Notes under the pieces: model-generated
Told to the model about the DNA's origin: nothing
Seen by the model: only the letters and a program-made list of their open reading frames with translations
Database searches by the model: none
Shown: in pieces, positions 7,790 to 15,536 of the stretch
How positions within the stretch are numbered: the stretch's first letter is position 1
How the letters are laid out: each line of letters starts with the position of its first letter
Source: a bacterium
Lineage (GTDB): Bacteria; Electryoneota; Electryoneia; Electryoneales; Electryoneaceae
Direction of reading: 5' to 3'
DNA length: 15,562 bases
Assembly (NCBI GenBank): GCA_028278125.1
Contig: JANQEY010000020.1
Coordinates: 1 to 15,562, forward strand
Translations under genes and position numbers: made by a program

Positions 7790-9430
7790 ATGGTTTCCAG
7801 TCCTAAAGTCAGTAAACGTTCAGGTCCATCCATTGTCTGGTTAATACCGCTCGTGACGGCGCTGGTAGGGGGATGGTTGATTGTAAAAACACTGTCGGAG
7901 AAGGGACCCGTAGTCACGATCAGTTTTAAAACAGCGGAAGGATTAGAGATCGGGAAAACCAGGATTAAATACAAGAATGTCGATATCGGGATTGTGGAAC
8001 AAATTCAATTCAGTGAGGATTTTTCAAGTGTTTTGCTGACTACGCAATTCAACCGTGGTACGGAATCTTTTTTCCGGCGTAATACAAAATTCTGGGTGGT
8101 AAAACCTCAGTTAAGCATGCGAGGGGCATCCGGATTGAGTACGTTGATATCGGGCGCCTATATTGCAATTGAACCGGGTAAGGGTGCTGCTCAATTTCAT
8201 TTTGTGGGTCTGGAGGAGGCGCCCGTAATAACATCTGAGGAGGTCGGTAAAAGGGTTGTATTAATCTCTGACAAACTGCGTTCCATTGATATGGGCTCAC
8301 CGATTTATTACCAGGGAATACAGGCGGGTGAAGTGCTTGGATATGAATTGGGTAATGATCGGGAAAGTGTCTATATTCATGCCTTCATCAAAGATCCATT
8401 CGCTCAAATGGTACGTGGTAATACCCGTTTCTGGAACGTCAGTGGTCTGGATGTCATGATGGGTACTGACGGATTAAGAATCCGGACTGAATCAATGCAA
8501 TCCCTGATATACGGTGGTATTGCATTTGAAACCCCCGCCACCCTGGAACAGGCTGCTGATGATGTCGAGAGCCTGGTATTCACTCTGTATGACAATTATG
8601 ACAGCATTCAGGAATACGCTTATACCAAAAAGGTTAATTTCGTCATGTTTTTTGACGGTTCCGTACGCGGTTTAAATATCGGTGCGCCCGTTGAATTCAA
8701 GGGGATAAAAGTCGGTTCTGTTTTGGATATACGTCTGGAGTTTGATAGTGAAGATACATCGTTCCGAATACCGGTTCTTGTTGAGATAGAGCCGGAACGT
8801 ATTATTGAACGTGGCAGTCAGGAAATCATTTCACCCTACCAGACACTGGAAGTTCTGGTTGAGCATGGTTTAAGGGCACGTCTCCAGACAGGCAGCCTGT
8901 TAACCGGACAGCTGTTTGTCGAACTCGGGATGTTTCCGGATACGCCGGTTAAGCTGAATGGTGAGCAAACACCAGTGCCGGAGCTGCCTACCATCCCCGC
9001 CAGTCTTGAAGCGATGACCCAATCCATTCAATCATTTCTTACTAAGCTTAACCGGGTTGAGATAGATAAAATCGGGTCCGAATTACTCGGTTCTCTTGGA
9101 GCCGCAAATGATCTGTTAAATGCCCCTGAACTTCAGGGTGCTGTGACCGATCTGCAAATAGCGATGGAATCGTTCCGGAGTATTCTGGCAAAGATTGATC
9201 AGTCCAATCTGGAAGCAACCATTAATGCCGGACATACCGTGCTGGATAAACTTGATGAAACTTTGACACTGACAAACCGTATCCTGAAACCCAATTCACC
9301 ATTGCAATATAATATGATTGAAGTTCTTAGTGAACTGGAGGAAACAGCCCGGGCAATACGGACGTTGGTAGAAACCCTTGAGCGGCACCCTCAATCACTG
9401 ATCTTTGGCAGGGATGCTAATGGAGAATAA
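7790..9430 (+). CDS. pqiB: PqiB-type MCE (MlaD-domain) protein
   Basis: This 546-residue protein has a single N-terminal membrane anchor (about residues 13-34) and a large periplasmic part. Three MCE domains are visible: about 41-132 (starting VVTISFKTAEGLEIGKTRI), about 156-260 (RVVLISDKLRSIDMGSPIYYQG), and about 283-400 (VNFVMFFDGSVRGLNIGAPV). Each has the G-L-x-x-G-x-x-V/I-x-Y/F-x-G pattern. The remaining 140 residues are long amphipathic helices, as in PqiB, where they form a hollow coiled-coil needle on top of stacked MCE rings. Three domains plus the helical tail distinguish it from MlaD (one domain) and LetB (seven). Known role: a hexameric periplasmic tunnel for lipids between the two membranes. 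The start follows PqiA by 2 nt, and its last codons overlap the region before PqiC. Confidence 0.94.
   Translation: MVSSPKVSKRSGPSIVWLIPLVTALVGGWLIVKTLSEKGPVVTISFKTAEGLEIGKTRIKYKNVDIGIVEQIQFSEDFSSVLLTTQFNRGTESFFRRNTKFWVVKPQLSMRGASGLSTLISGAYIAIEPGKGAAQFHFVGLEEAPVITSEEVGKRVVLISDKLRSIDMGSPIYYQGIQAGEVLGYELGNDRESVYIHAFIKDPFAQMVRGNTRFWNVSGLDVMMGTDGLRIRTESMQSLIYGGIAFETPATLEQAADDVESLVFTLYDNYDSIQEYAYTKKVNFVMFFDGSVRGLNIGAPVEFKGIKVGSVLDIRLEFDSEDTSFRIPVLVEIEPERIIERGSQEIISPYQTLEVLVEHGLRARLQTGSLLTGQLFVELGMFPDTPVKLNGEQTPVPELPTIPASLEAMTQSIQSFLTKLNRVEIDKIGSELLGSLGAANDLLNAPELQGAVTDLQIAMESFRSILAKIDQSNLEATINAGHTVLDKLDETLTLTNRILKPNSPLQYNMIEVLSELEETARAIRTLVETLERHPQSLIFGRDANGE
9422..9425 (+). promoter_or_regulatory. 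Ribosome binding site that decides the pqiC start
   Basis: GGAG lies 6 nt before the ATG at 9432, inside the last codons of pqiB. In-frame alternatives at 9405 (TTG), 9414 and 9420 lack a comparable site and would lengthen the signal peptide n-region with acidic residues. Confidence 0.6.
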
Positions 9431-9431
9431 T

Positions 9432-10055
9432 ATGCGACAAAATATCCGTTCATATATCGGGCTTCCTGTAATTTATCTTGTTTTTTTCTGGATACTTTCT
9501 GGCTGTGCCGGTGGCGGGGGGACACAAGTGAGATACTATCTTTTAGATCCGGTTGAATCTCTGGCCATACAGTCCGGGACGGACAAAACACTGGCAATTG
9601 AAATTATCAATTTGCATATTCCCCAATATCTTGAACGGTTACATATCGCTGTACGTAGTGGTGAAAATCGATTGAGGTTCTCGGAAAATAATCAGTGGGG
9701 AGAAAATTTACGAAAGAACCTGATGCGCACCATGGCGAGGAATCTTTCCAGTTTATTATCCACTTCAGATATCGCGACGCCACTGGGGCGTTCCTCTTCT
9801 GTGCCGGATTACCGTATAGCAATATACATCGATCAGTTTGAACGGGACATCGATAATATCGTCAGGCTTTCCGCCCGTTGGCAGCTTATTGACGGTGCTG
9901 ACTCTCAGGCACTTGGTATACATCAACTTGATCTGGAAGGTAACAGTCGGGTAGCAGAGAACGATTATGATTATATGGTATCCGAAATGCGTGATCTTTA
10001 CGGGCAGCTCAGCAGAAATATTGCCGAAACGATCCTGGTTGAAGCTGGTAAATAA
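9432..10055 (+). CDS. pqiC: PqiC/YmbA-type outer-membrane lipoprotein
   Basis: From the ATG at 9432 the product has 207 residues. A lipoprotein signal peptide ends in L22-S-G-C25. Residues after the cysteine are A and G, so outer-membrane retention is expected. The mature start V-R-Y-Y-L-L-D-P is typical of the PqiC/YmbA (ABC_trans_aux, DUF330) family, as are I-x-I-x-x-F and S-A-R-W-Q-L-I in the middle and a C-terminal S-x-x-I-A-E-T-I. PqiC docks the tip of the PqiB needle at the outer membrane. Position directly after PqiB, overlapping its ribosome site with the pqiB end, agrees with this. The next gene starts 20 nt later. Length and motifs are normal for the family. Confidence 0.88.
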   Translation: MRQNIRSYIGLPVIYLVFFWILSGCAGGGGTQVRYYLLDPVESLAIQSGTDKTLAIEIINLHIPQYLERLHIAVRSGENRLRFSENNQWGENLRKNLMRTMARNLSSLLSTSDIATPLGRSSSVPDYRIAIYIDQFERDIDNIVRLSARWQLIDGADSQALGIHQLDLEGNSRVAENDYDYMVSEMRDLYGQLSRNIAETILVEAGK

Positions 10056-10075
10056 TCAGTGAAGACATAGACAGA

Positions 10076-11032
10076 ATGAACCAACTACCATATATGATAC
10101 GTGTTAATTGCTTTAACCAAATCAGTTTTGTTTTCCTTTACGGTGTTTTGTTATTCATCCCTGATGCTGTTGCGGAATCTGGACAACAATTCTGGTCGGG
10201 GCGGCAGATAATGGAAGAAGCTTATCGCCGGCATGAACAGTTTCCCTATGTGTATGAAGAACAATCCATCGTAATGGTGGATAGCAGGGGACAACGCGAT
10301 ACACGACAGGCACGACGTTTTTCACGGGTAGAAGAAGATGGTACGGTAAAATTTTTACTGTTGTTTGACTCACCTGAAGAAGTGAAGGGAGTCACATTAT
10401 TAGCAATTCGTGATACTAATGGAAAGACAACCAAATCGTTTTATTTACCGGCGTTCGGTGAGACATTTATTGAAAGTACCAGCACGGGTAGCGGTGCGAA
10501 TTTTCTGGGCACTGACTTTTCTGTTGAAGATCTGACGGCGGAAGTATTATCTGATTACCGTTATGTCCGGCAGGAAGATACTGAGATAAATCAAATCAAG
10601 TATTTTGTTATCCATATCTATGCCTTATCAGATGATATTACTGCGGTCCCACCGCTTAGACAACATTTTATCCGTCAGGATAACTTCTATATTACCCACA
10701 CTGATTATTTCGACAGACAAGGGCGTGTTCATAAGCGACAACGGCATTATGATTTAAGGCAACTCGATGCTGATATGTGGCGTGCTGATATGATATTGAT
10801 GGAGGACATTAACGAGCAGCATCAATCCCTTATCAAGATAAATCGCAGGGTATTTTCACGAGATTACGTTCCTGCGGAAATGTTTAAAACTGAATGGGTA
10901 TTTGAGAATTATCCGGCCCTGAAACCGGATGATTTGCCTGATGAAGACGAAAACATCGATGTCAGTGAGCCGGTTCTTGATACGGATATGCTGCAGTCAG
11001 AGACGGTTTATGTAGAGGAGTCCGGGCAATGA
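10076..11032 (+). CDS. LolA-like periplasmic outer-membrane lipoprotein-sorting family protein
   Basis: The 318-residue product has a signal peptide (hydrophobic 16-28, probable cleavage A-V-A33 before E34) and no lipobox. The mature part carries the hallmarks of the COG2834/TP0789-type LolA-fold family: S-F-Y-L-P-A-F-G followed about 20 residues on by N142-F-L-G-T-D-F-S-V-E-D-L153. This family is an open beta-barrel that holds acyl chains. It is usually encoded beside an RND/MMPL exporter, exactly as here, where its stop overlaps the transporter start as ATGA. The acidic C-terminal tail (D/E-rich from about 282) is not part of the fold. The start is uncertain: an ATG six codons later would also leave a full signal peptide. 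Likely role: a soluble carrier between the transporter or PqiB tunnel and the outer membrane; cargo is unknown. Confidence 0.85.
   Translation: MNQLPYMIRVNCFNQISFVFLYGVLLFIPDAVAESGQQFWSGRQIMEEAYRRHEQFPYVYEEQSIVMVDSRGQRDTRQARRFSRVEEDGTVKFLLLFDSPEEVKGVTLLAIRDTNGKTTKSFYLPAFGETFIESTSTGSGANFLGTDFSVEDLTAEVLSDYRYVRQEDTEINQIKYFVIHIYALSDDITAVPPLRQHFIRQDNFYITHTDYFDRQGRVHKRQRHYDLRQLDADMWRADMILMEDINEQHQSLIKINRRVFSRDYVPAEMFKTEWVFENYPALKPDDLPDEDENIDVSEPVLDTDMLQSETVYVEESGQ
11016..11020 (+). promoter_or_regulatory. Ribosome binding site of the RND transporter gene
   Basis: AGGAG lies 8 nt before the ATG at 11029, inside the end of the LolA-like gene. It indicates independent initiation as well as ATGA coupling. 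Confidence 0.6.
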
Positions 11033-13755
11033 TTTTGAAACTATTCATGCTTGGCCTTAATGAATGCAAAACGGTGTTATGCAGCCTTTTCATCATCACT
11101 TTGTTTTTTGTTGCGGGCCTGCCTAAATTAAAAATAGATGCCGGTGTTAACAGCCTGATTCCTGACAGTGATCCGGCACGTCTTATTTATCAACGTATTG
11201 CCGGAGAATTCGGATCAGATAATAAGACCATTATCTATATCAAGGACGAGAATCTCTGGACACCGGATAAGCTTGCCAGGCTGGAACGATTACATCGTGC
11301 TGTTGAAAAGATAGAAAATGTCACCAGGGTCAATAGTCTTTTCAGCCTGCATACGATCCGGGGTACAGAGGGTAAGGTTGATTCCAGGCCGATACTGGAT
11401 GAAGCCCCGCGAACGCTTGAAGAAGCGTTACTGGCAAAAGAAATGGCACTGTCCAATCCTTTATATCTGGGAAACTTCTTTTCCGATGATGGTAAAGTCA
11501 CGGCCATGATCGTTTCGGTGATCGATGAAGAGGAAGCCGAGGATTTTGATCATAAGTTTTATGAAGCGCTGGAAAAATTAATCGAGATCAATCGCCCTGA
11601 GTTTGAACAAATATTCCAGGTAGGATCGCCCCGGATCAACGTCGAATTAATGGATAGCCTGTATGAAGATTTCGTGCTGCTGGGACCATTATCCGCATTA
11701 ATCCTGGTACTGGCGATACTATTTTTCATGCGCAGTGGAATATCTGCGTTTGTACCTATTGCCACTTCAACTGTAACGATAATCTGGACTTTCGGCATGC
11801 TCGGTTGGGTTGGTATACCGCTTAATATCTTAAGTGCCATGTTGCCGTCATTGATTATCGTTATAGGTTCCACTGAAGACACTCACATGATGTCAGCTTT
11901 TTTCCGTGGCATGGAAGAGTGTGAAGATCCTCGTTATCAGGCTATCCAGTACATGGCCAGGCACATGGGGTTACCATTAATCCTGACGGTATTGACGACG
12001 GGATTGGGTTTTGCCAGCAATATGTTCAGTGACATCGGGTTAATACAGCATTTTGCCTTTGCTTCAACGTTTGCAATTCTGGTGAACGGGATCATTACCA
12101 TACTCATGGTACCCATTCTGATCAATACATTTGGTCCGGATAAAAATATAAATGTTATTGAAGAACGGCAAAACACCAGCATCCCACACCGGATCATGCG
12201 TGTATTTCAGTACTCCCAGGATCGTTTTCCCTACACTATCCTGCTGATAACCTTGTTACTTTGCGGTTTTTTTATTTTTCAGGCTTCTAAATTATATGTC
12301 ACTAATGACCCGTTATCTTATTTTCCCAGTGAACGTCCCTTGATTCAGCATACCAAGCGTATCCATGCTGATCTGGCCGGTATCAAGGTATTTTTCATTA
12401 CCCTGGATTCCAAAGTTGAAAAGGCCTTTCAAGATCCCGAAAACATTAAAAAACTGGCTGAAATACAAAATTTCATGGATAAACAGGGGGTTTTCGATCA
12501 GAGTATATCGTTAGCTGATCACCTTAAGTTTGTTAATCGTGAGTTTAGGGGTTATCAGTCGGGTCCGGCATTACCCGAGACGCGGCAATTAACAGCTCAA
12601 TACCTGATGTTTTTTCATCGCAGTGATCTTGACAGCTATGTCAGCCATGACTACAGCAGTGCCAATATTGTCGTCCGGCATAACATTAATGATTCCCACA
12701 CCTTGAATCAATATATCAGTGAGCTTGAAGATGTGGTTGCGCATATTGCCGGTCCGGGTATCCAGACCCATATCATCGGTGAAAACCTGATGGTAAACCG
12801 GGCAGCGGAAAAGTTACTGGTAGGTCAGGTGAAAGCCCTGTTTGTTTTACTTTTGTTGATCTTTCTCGTTATGTCGGCCATGTTCACCTCATTTAAGGGG
12901 GGGGCCATTGCCATGGTCCCGGCCGTGATCCCCATTGCCCTGATGTTCGGGATCATGGGATTGCTGGATATTCCCTTGAATCCGGGTACCGCCATGGTCG
13001 CTGTTATTGCGATAGGGATTGCCATTGACGGGACCATCCATCTCCTTGCCCGCTATAACGAGTTGTGTCGTCGTACTTCTGATTATATTGGGGCTGTGCG
13101 TATGGCCGCCCAGGAAGAAGCCACACCGTTGATTGTTTCCAGCCTTGCCCTGGCATTGGGTTTTGGGATCCTGCTGTTTTCCAATTTTACGGTTGTTGCC
13201 CAGTTCGGGGCACTTGCTGCGGCAACAATGCTTTTTTCCATTGTTGCCAACCTGTTGATCACACCTATCATCATGACCAAGGTGCGTCTGGTTGGTTTGT
13301 ATCAGATATTGGCAATGACCATTGATAAGAGTGTACTCGATAAAAGCGCGCTATTTCAGCATATGACGGAATATCAACGTCGTAAGGCTATTTTAATCTC
13401 CGAACTGAATGAATTTGAAGAGGGGGAACTGCTGGTTGAACAGGATACCGTTGGCCGGAGTATGTATCTGATCCTGAACGGGCAGGTCGATGTAATAAGA
13501 CGTGATGGTGATAGTTCTTATACCTTGGCAACACTATCACCTGGTGCGGTATTTGGTGAAATTGGTTACATACGAGAGGCCGAACGAACTGCCGATGTGC
13601 GTGCAAAAACACAAGTATCCGCCCTAAGGTTCGATTATGAAAAAATGCAAAAGGATTTGAAATTCTTCCCGAATATTGTCGCTAAACTCAATTTTAATAT
13701 CAGTTATATCCTGGGAGAACGATTGGCGGATATGGTGGAGAAATCAAAGGGATAG
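11029..13755 (+). CDS. RND/MMPL-family transporter with C-terminal cyclic-nucleotide-binding domain
   Basis: This 908-residue protein joins two modules. Residues 1 to about 765 are a COG1033-type RND exporter. It has an N-terminal helix, a periplasmic domain with LIPDSDPA, and a membrane bundle containing I279-G-S-T-E-D284-T-H286. A second helix, periplasmic domain and bundle follow, containing I-G-I-A-I-D667-G-T-I-H671. D284 and D667 sit where this family keeps its proton-relay acids. After a linker, about 785-890 form a CRP-like cNMP-binding domain (CNBD). A G-x-x-M-Y-L-I-L-N-G-Q-V strand is followed by a phosphate-binding cassette F842-G-E844-I-G...E-R853-T-A-D-V-R-A-K-T. In E. coli CRP the matching glutamate (E72), arginine (R82) and serine (S83) contact cAMP; here they are E844, R853 and T854. 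Nucleotide binding is therefore plausible, placing a cytoplasmic sensor on the pump. It is the last gene of the operon. Its role in lipid or lipoprotein transport is inferred from its neighbours. Confidence 0.92.
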   Translation: MILKLFMLGLNECKTVLCSLFIITLFFVAGLPKLKIDAGVNSLIPDSDPARLIYQRIAGEFGSDNKTIIYIKDENLWTPDKLARLERLHRAVEKIENVTRVNSLFSLHTIRGTEGKVDSRPILDEAPRTLEEALLAKEMALSNPLYLGNFFSDDGKVTAMIVSVIDEEEAEDFDHKFYEALEKLIEINRPEFEQIFQVGSPRINVELMDSLYEDFVLLGPLSALILVLAILFFMRSGISAFVPIATSTVTIIWTFGMLGWVGIPLNILSAMLPSLIIVIGSTEDTHMMSAFFRGMEECEDPRYQAIQYMARHMGLPLILTVLTTGLGFASNMFSDIGLIQHFAFASTFAILVNGIITILMVPILINTFGPDKNINVIEERQNTSIPHRIMRVFQYSQDRFPYTILLITLLLCGFFIFQASKLYVTNDPLSYFPSERPLIQHTKRIHADLAGIKVFFITLDSKVEKAFQDPENIKKLAEIQNFMDKQGVFDQSISLADHLKFVNREFRGYQSGPALPETRQLTAQYLMFFHRSDLDSYVSHDYSSANIVVRHNINDSHTLNQYISELEDVVAHIAGPGIQTHIIGENLMVNRAAEKLLVGQVKALFVLLLLIFLVMSAMFTSFKGGAIAMVPAVIPIALMFGIMGLLDIPLNPGTAMVAVIAIGIAIDGTIHLLARYNELCRRTSDYIGAVRMAAQEEATPLIVSSLALALGFGILLFSNFTVVAQFGALAAATMLFSIVANLLITPIIMTKVRLVGLYQILAMTIDKSVLDKSALFQHMTEYQRRKAILISELNEFEEGELLVEQDTVGRSMYLILNGQVDVIRRDGDSSYTLATLSPGAVFGEIGYIREAERTADVRAKTQVSALRFDYEKMQKDLKFFPNIVAKLNFNISYILGERLADMVEKSKG

Positions 13756-13780
13756 CTGTAGGGGTGATACTTAAAAATTT

Positions 13781-13807
13781 GCCACAGAGGTCACAGAGAT
13801 ATCAGAG
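13781..13807 (+). repeat. CCACAGAG-type dispersed repeat fragment, copy 2
   Basis: The block gccacagag-gtcacagag-atatcagag contains three related 9-bp units. The first and last match copy 1 at 979-996 on the other strand. It lies in the 126-bp gap between the convergent RND and PilZ genes, where I see no strong terminator hairpin with a T-tract. Confidence 0.45.
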
Positions 13808-13881
13808 TTCGCAATTTTCATCGTTTTAAATAAATCAACACAGGGAGTGTAAGTTTTATTTAACTGCCAGACTACTGAAGA

Positions 13882-14217
13882 TTATTTCTTTAGATCATCA
13901 AGCAACGATTGAATACTGTCTAATACCTCTTCTGTGGGGTCGACAAAATGCATACCAGAATAATAGTAAACCGGTACGGTATCACTGAAACTGGTCCATA
14001 CACAATAGACGGTAAGGGGTATGTTTTCTTCATCCTTATCCAGCCAGATATTCATCTCTTTATTGACCGGGAGTTTATTTTTGCTCATTAATTTCAATCC
14101 TTCCGTATGGAGATCTTCGGCATAACCCAGCAGCTCACCCGTATTCTGCTCGAATACTTTCAGACGAACGGAAAAGCGGTTTAATTTCCGTCTTTCCGCG
14201 ATGTTAGCCATTGCCAT
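13882..14217 (-). CDS. PilZ-domain protein with altered c-di-GMP motif
   Basis: This leftward 111-residue protein is a single PilZ domain. The first half-motif R10-x3-R14 (in RRKLNRF) is intact, and the usual beta-barrel strands follow, ending in Y-Y-S-G-M-H-F. The second half-motif, normally D/N-x-S-x-x-G, reads D35-L-H37-T-E-G40, with histidine in place of serine. Canonical PilZ domains bind cyclic di-GMP through both motifs, so binding here could be weak, altered or lost. AAGGA (complement of 14228-14232) lies 10 nt before the ATG at 14217. A second ATG two codons later has worse spacing. It converges with the RND gene and diverges from the EamA transporter gene. No effector partner is visible, so its role is unknown. 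Confidence 0.85.
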   Translation of the reverse strand: MAMANIAERRKLNRFSVRLKVFEQNTGELLGYAEDLHTEGLKLMSKNKLPVNKEMNIWLDKDEENIPLTVYCVWTSFSDTVPVYYYSGMHFVDPTEEVLDSIQSLLDDLKK

Positions 14218-14376
14218 ATATTCTGCGTCCTTTATATTTACCTTCGTGTTTCAATTAACGACTGTTCCCGTGATTTCTTTATTGGACATGCATAAATAAT
14301 ACCGTTGGATGGATTATTATTATATTCTCCAGTGTGCTCGATTATCGGACGAATATATATAAAGAACGATAACTTT

Positions 14377-15276
14377 ATGTTTTACACAAGGTTTATAAGT
14401 CTGACTTCACGATATGCCGTTTATTTCCTGTTACTTGGCGCTGCATGTATCGCATTTGCACCGATATTTGTACGTTTGAGCGAAGTAGGTCCCAGTGCGA
14501 CGGCCTTTTACCGCTTGCTTTTTTCATTGCCTCTATTATGGGCGTGGATAAGCTGGGATAAAAAAGGACATTCAATACATCGACAACCTGCATCCTGGCA
14601 GGACTACTGGAAACTAAGTCTTGCCGGTTTTTTCTTTACCGCAGATATCGGTCTGTGGCATTGGTCAATCATGTTGACATCGGTGGCTAATTCAACACTG
14701 CTTGTCAATTTTGCCCCGATCTTCGTGACTATTGGCGGATATCTGTTTTTCAAAGAGAAGGTCACCCGGGTTTTTCTGGTAGGGATGATGTGTGCAATTG
14801 CCGGGATGATTATCCTGTTAGGGGACAGTCTCATCATCAGCCCGGAACATCTCCGGGGTGACATGATCGCAATCGTTGCTGCTGTTTTCTATGGTGCCTA
14901 TCTGTTGACTGTCAGTCGCCTGCGTTCCCAGTTCTCCACAGTAACCGTGATGGCCTGGAGTGGCATGGTTTCCTGTGTTTTATTTGTACCGGTGACGCTG
15001 ATATCCGGGGAAAGTTTTATGGCGGGTTCTGTATCCGGCTGGTTGATATTGGCAGGGCTGGCTTTAATCTCACATGTTGGCGGTCAGAGTATGATCACCT
15101 ATGCACTTGCCCACCTGCCGGCGGCATTTGGTTCCGTAGGATTGTTATTGCAGCCTGTTATTGCCGCAATACTGGCCTGGCTGATCTTTAATGAGGCCCT
15201 GAGTATGCTGCAGCTAGCCGGTGGCATTATCGTTCTTATCGGTATTTATCTGGCCAGACGTGGAACACTGAGATAA
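14377..15276 (+). CDS. EamA/DMT-superfamily transporter
   Basis: The 299-residue product is the standard length for a ten-helix drug/metabolite transporter made of two EamA repeats. The first repeat begins YFLLLGAACIAFAPIFVRLSEVGP, followed by A-x-x-x-Y-R-L-L-F-S-L-P. The second begins with GDMIAIVAAVFYGAYLLTVSRLR and ends with a P-A-A-F-G-S-V-G-L-L-L-Q-P-V-I-A-A-I-L-A-W motif typical of EamA. A TTG at 14305 would add 24 residues, including a stretch unlike the family start. I chose the ATG at 14377, although its ribosome site (AAAGAA) is weak. Members export amino acids, nucleotide-sugars or small metabolites; the substrate cannot be told from sequence. The gene stands alone, divergent from the PilZ gene, and is followed by repeat-rich DNA. 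Confidence 0.9.
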   Translation: MFYTRFISLTSRYAVYFLLLGAACIAFAPIFVRLSEVGPSATAFYRLLFSLPLLWAWISWDKKGHSIHRQPASWQDYWKLSLAGFFFTADIGLWHWSIMLTSVANSTLLVNFAPIFVTIGGYLFFKEKVTRVFLVGMMCAIAGMIILLGDSLIISPEHLRGDMIAIVAAVFYGAYLLTVSRLRSQFSTVTVMAWSGMVSCVLFVPVTLISGESFMAGSVSGWLILAGLALISHVGGQSMITYALAHLPAAFGSVGLLLQPVIAAILAWLIFNEALSMLQLAGGIIVLIGIYLARRGTLR

Positions 15277-15298
15277 ATAATCTGGACAAAAAAGTAAA

Positions 15299-15362
15299 TA
15301 GTGATTGGTAATTGGTAGTTGATGAAAAATTACCATTATACCAATCACTAATTACCAATGAC
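15299..15362. repeat. Inverted array of 7-bp repeats forming a large hairpin
   Basis: The left arm is three tandem heptamers: GTGATTG, GTAATTG, GTAGTTG (15301-15321). The right arm, read on the minus strand from 15362 leftward, is GTCATTG, GTAATTA, GTGATTG, then an 8-mer GTATAATG and GTAATTT (to 15327). Within these arms, 15299-15310 and 15339-15350 are perfect 12-bp inverted repeats with a 28-nt loop. It starts 23 nt after the EamA stop and could end that transcript, although no T-tract follows. Confidence 0.6.
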
Positions 15363-15464
15363 TCTTGTCTTAGTTACTGATAATTATCCGAGGCTCAGGT
15401 AAATATATTGAGGGAGCTTTGTTTACTACAATCTATCTCAAAATTAGAAATTTTTCGTTCAGGC

Positions 15465-15536
15465 AAGGCCCGAGCCTTTCGAAAAGCGGACGCCTACAGG
15501 GACGTAGGTGGTAGACAATGTCGGGAACGTATTGTC
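15465..15536. repeat. Cluster of three small hairpins near the right edge
   Basis: Three perfect stems follow one another: AAGGC-ccga-GCCTT (15465-15478), CCTAC-agggac-GTAGG (15493-15508) and GACAAT with ATTGTC (15514-15519 and 15531-15536). The stretch is more GC-rich than the DNA just before it. It could be a structured RNA, the edge of an intergenic repeat element, or leader DNA of a gene past the edge. I do not recognise a family. Confidence 0.35.

Noticed and set aside
9405..9431. Earlier in-frame starts for pqiC
   Set aside because: Only the ATG at 9432 has a well-placed GGAG and gives a normal basic lipoprotein signal peptide.
14305..14376. TTG-initiated 24-codon extension of the EamA gene
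   Set aside because: The extension is unlike EamA N-termini, and the ATG at 14377 gives the normal 299-residue length.
15299..15362. CRISPR array or classical intrinsic terminator
   Set aside because: The units are 7 bp with no spacers, which excludes CRISPR. No T-tract follows the stem, so a standard terminator is not supported.
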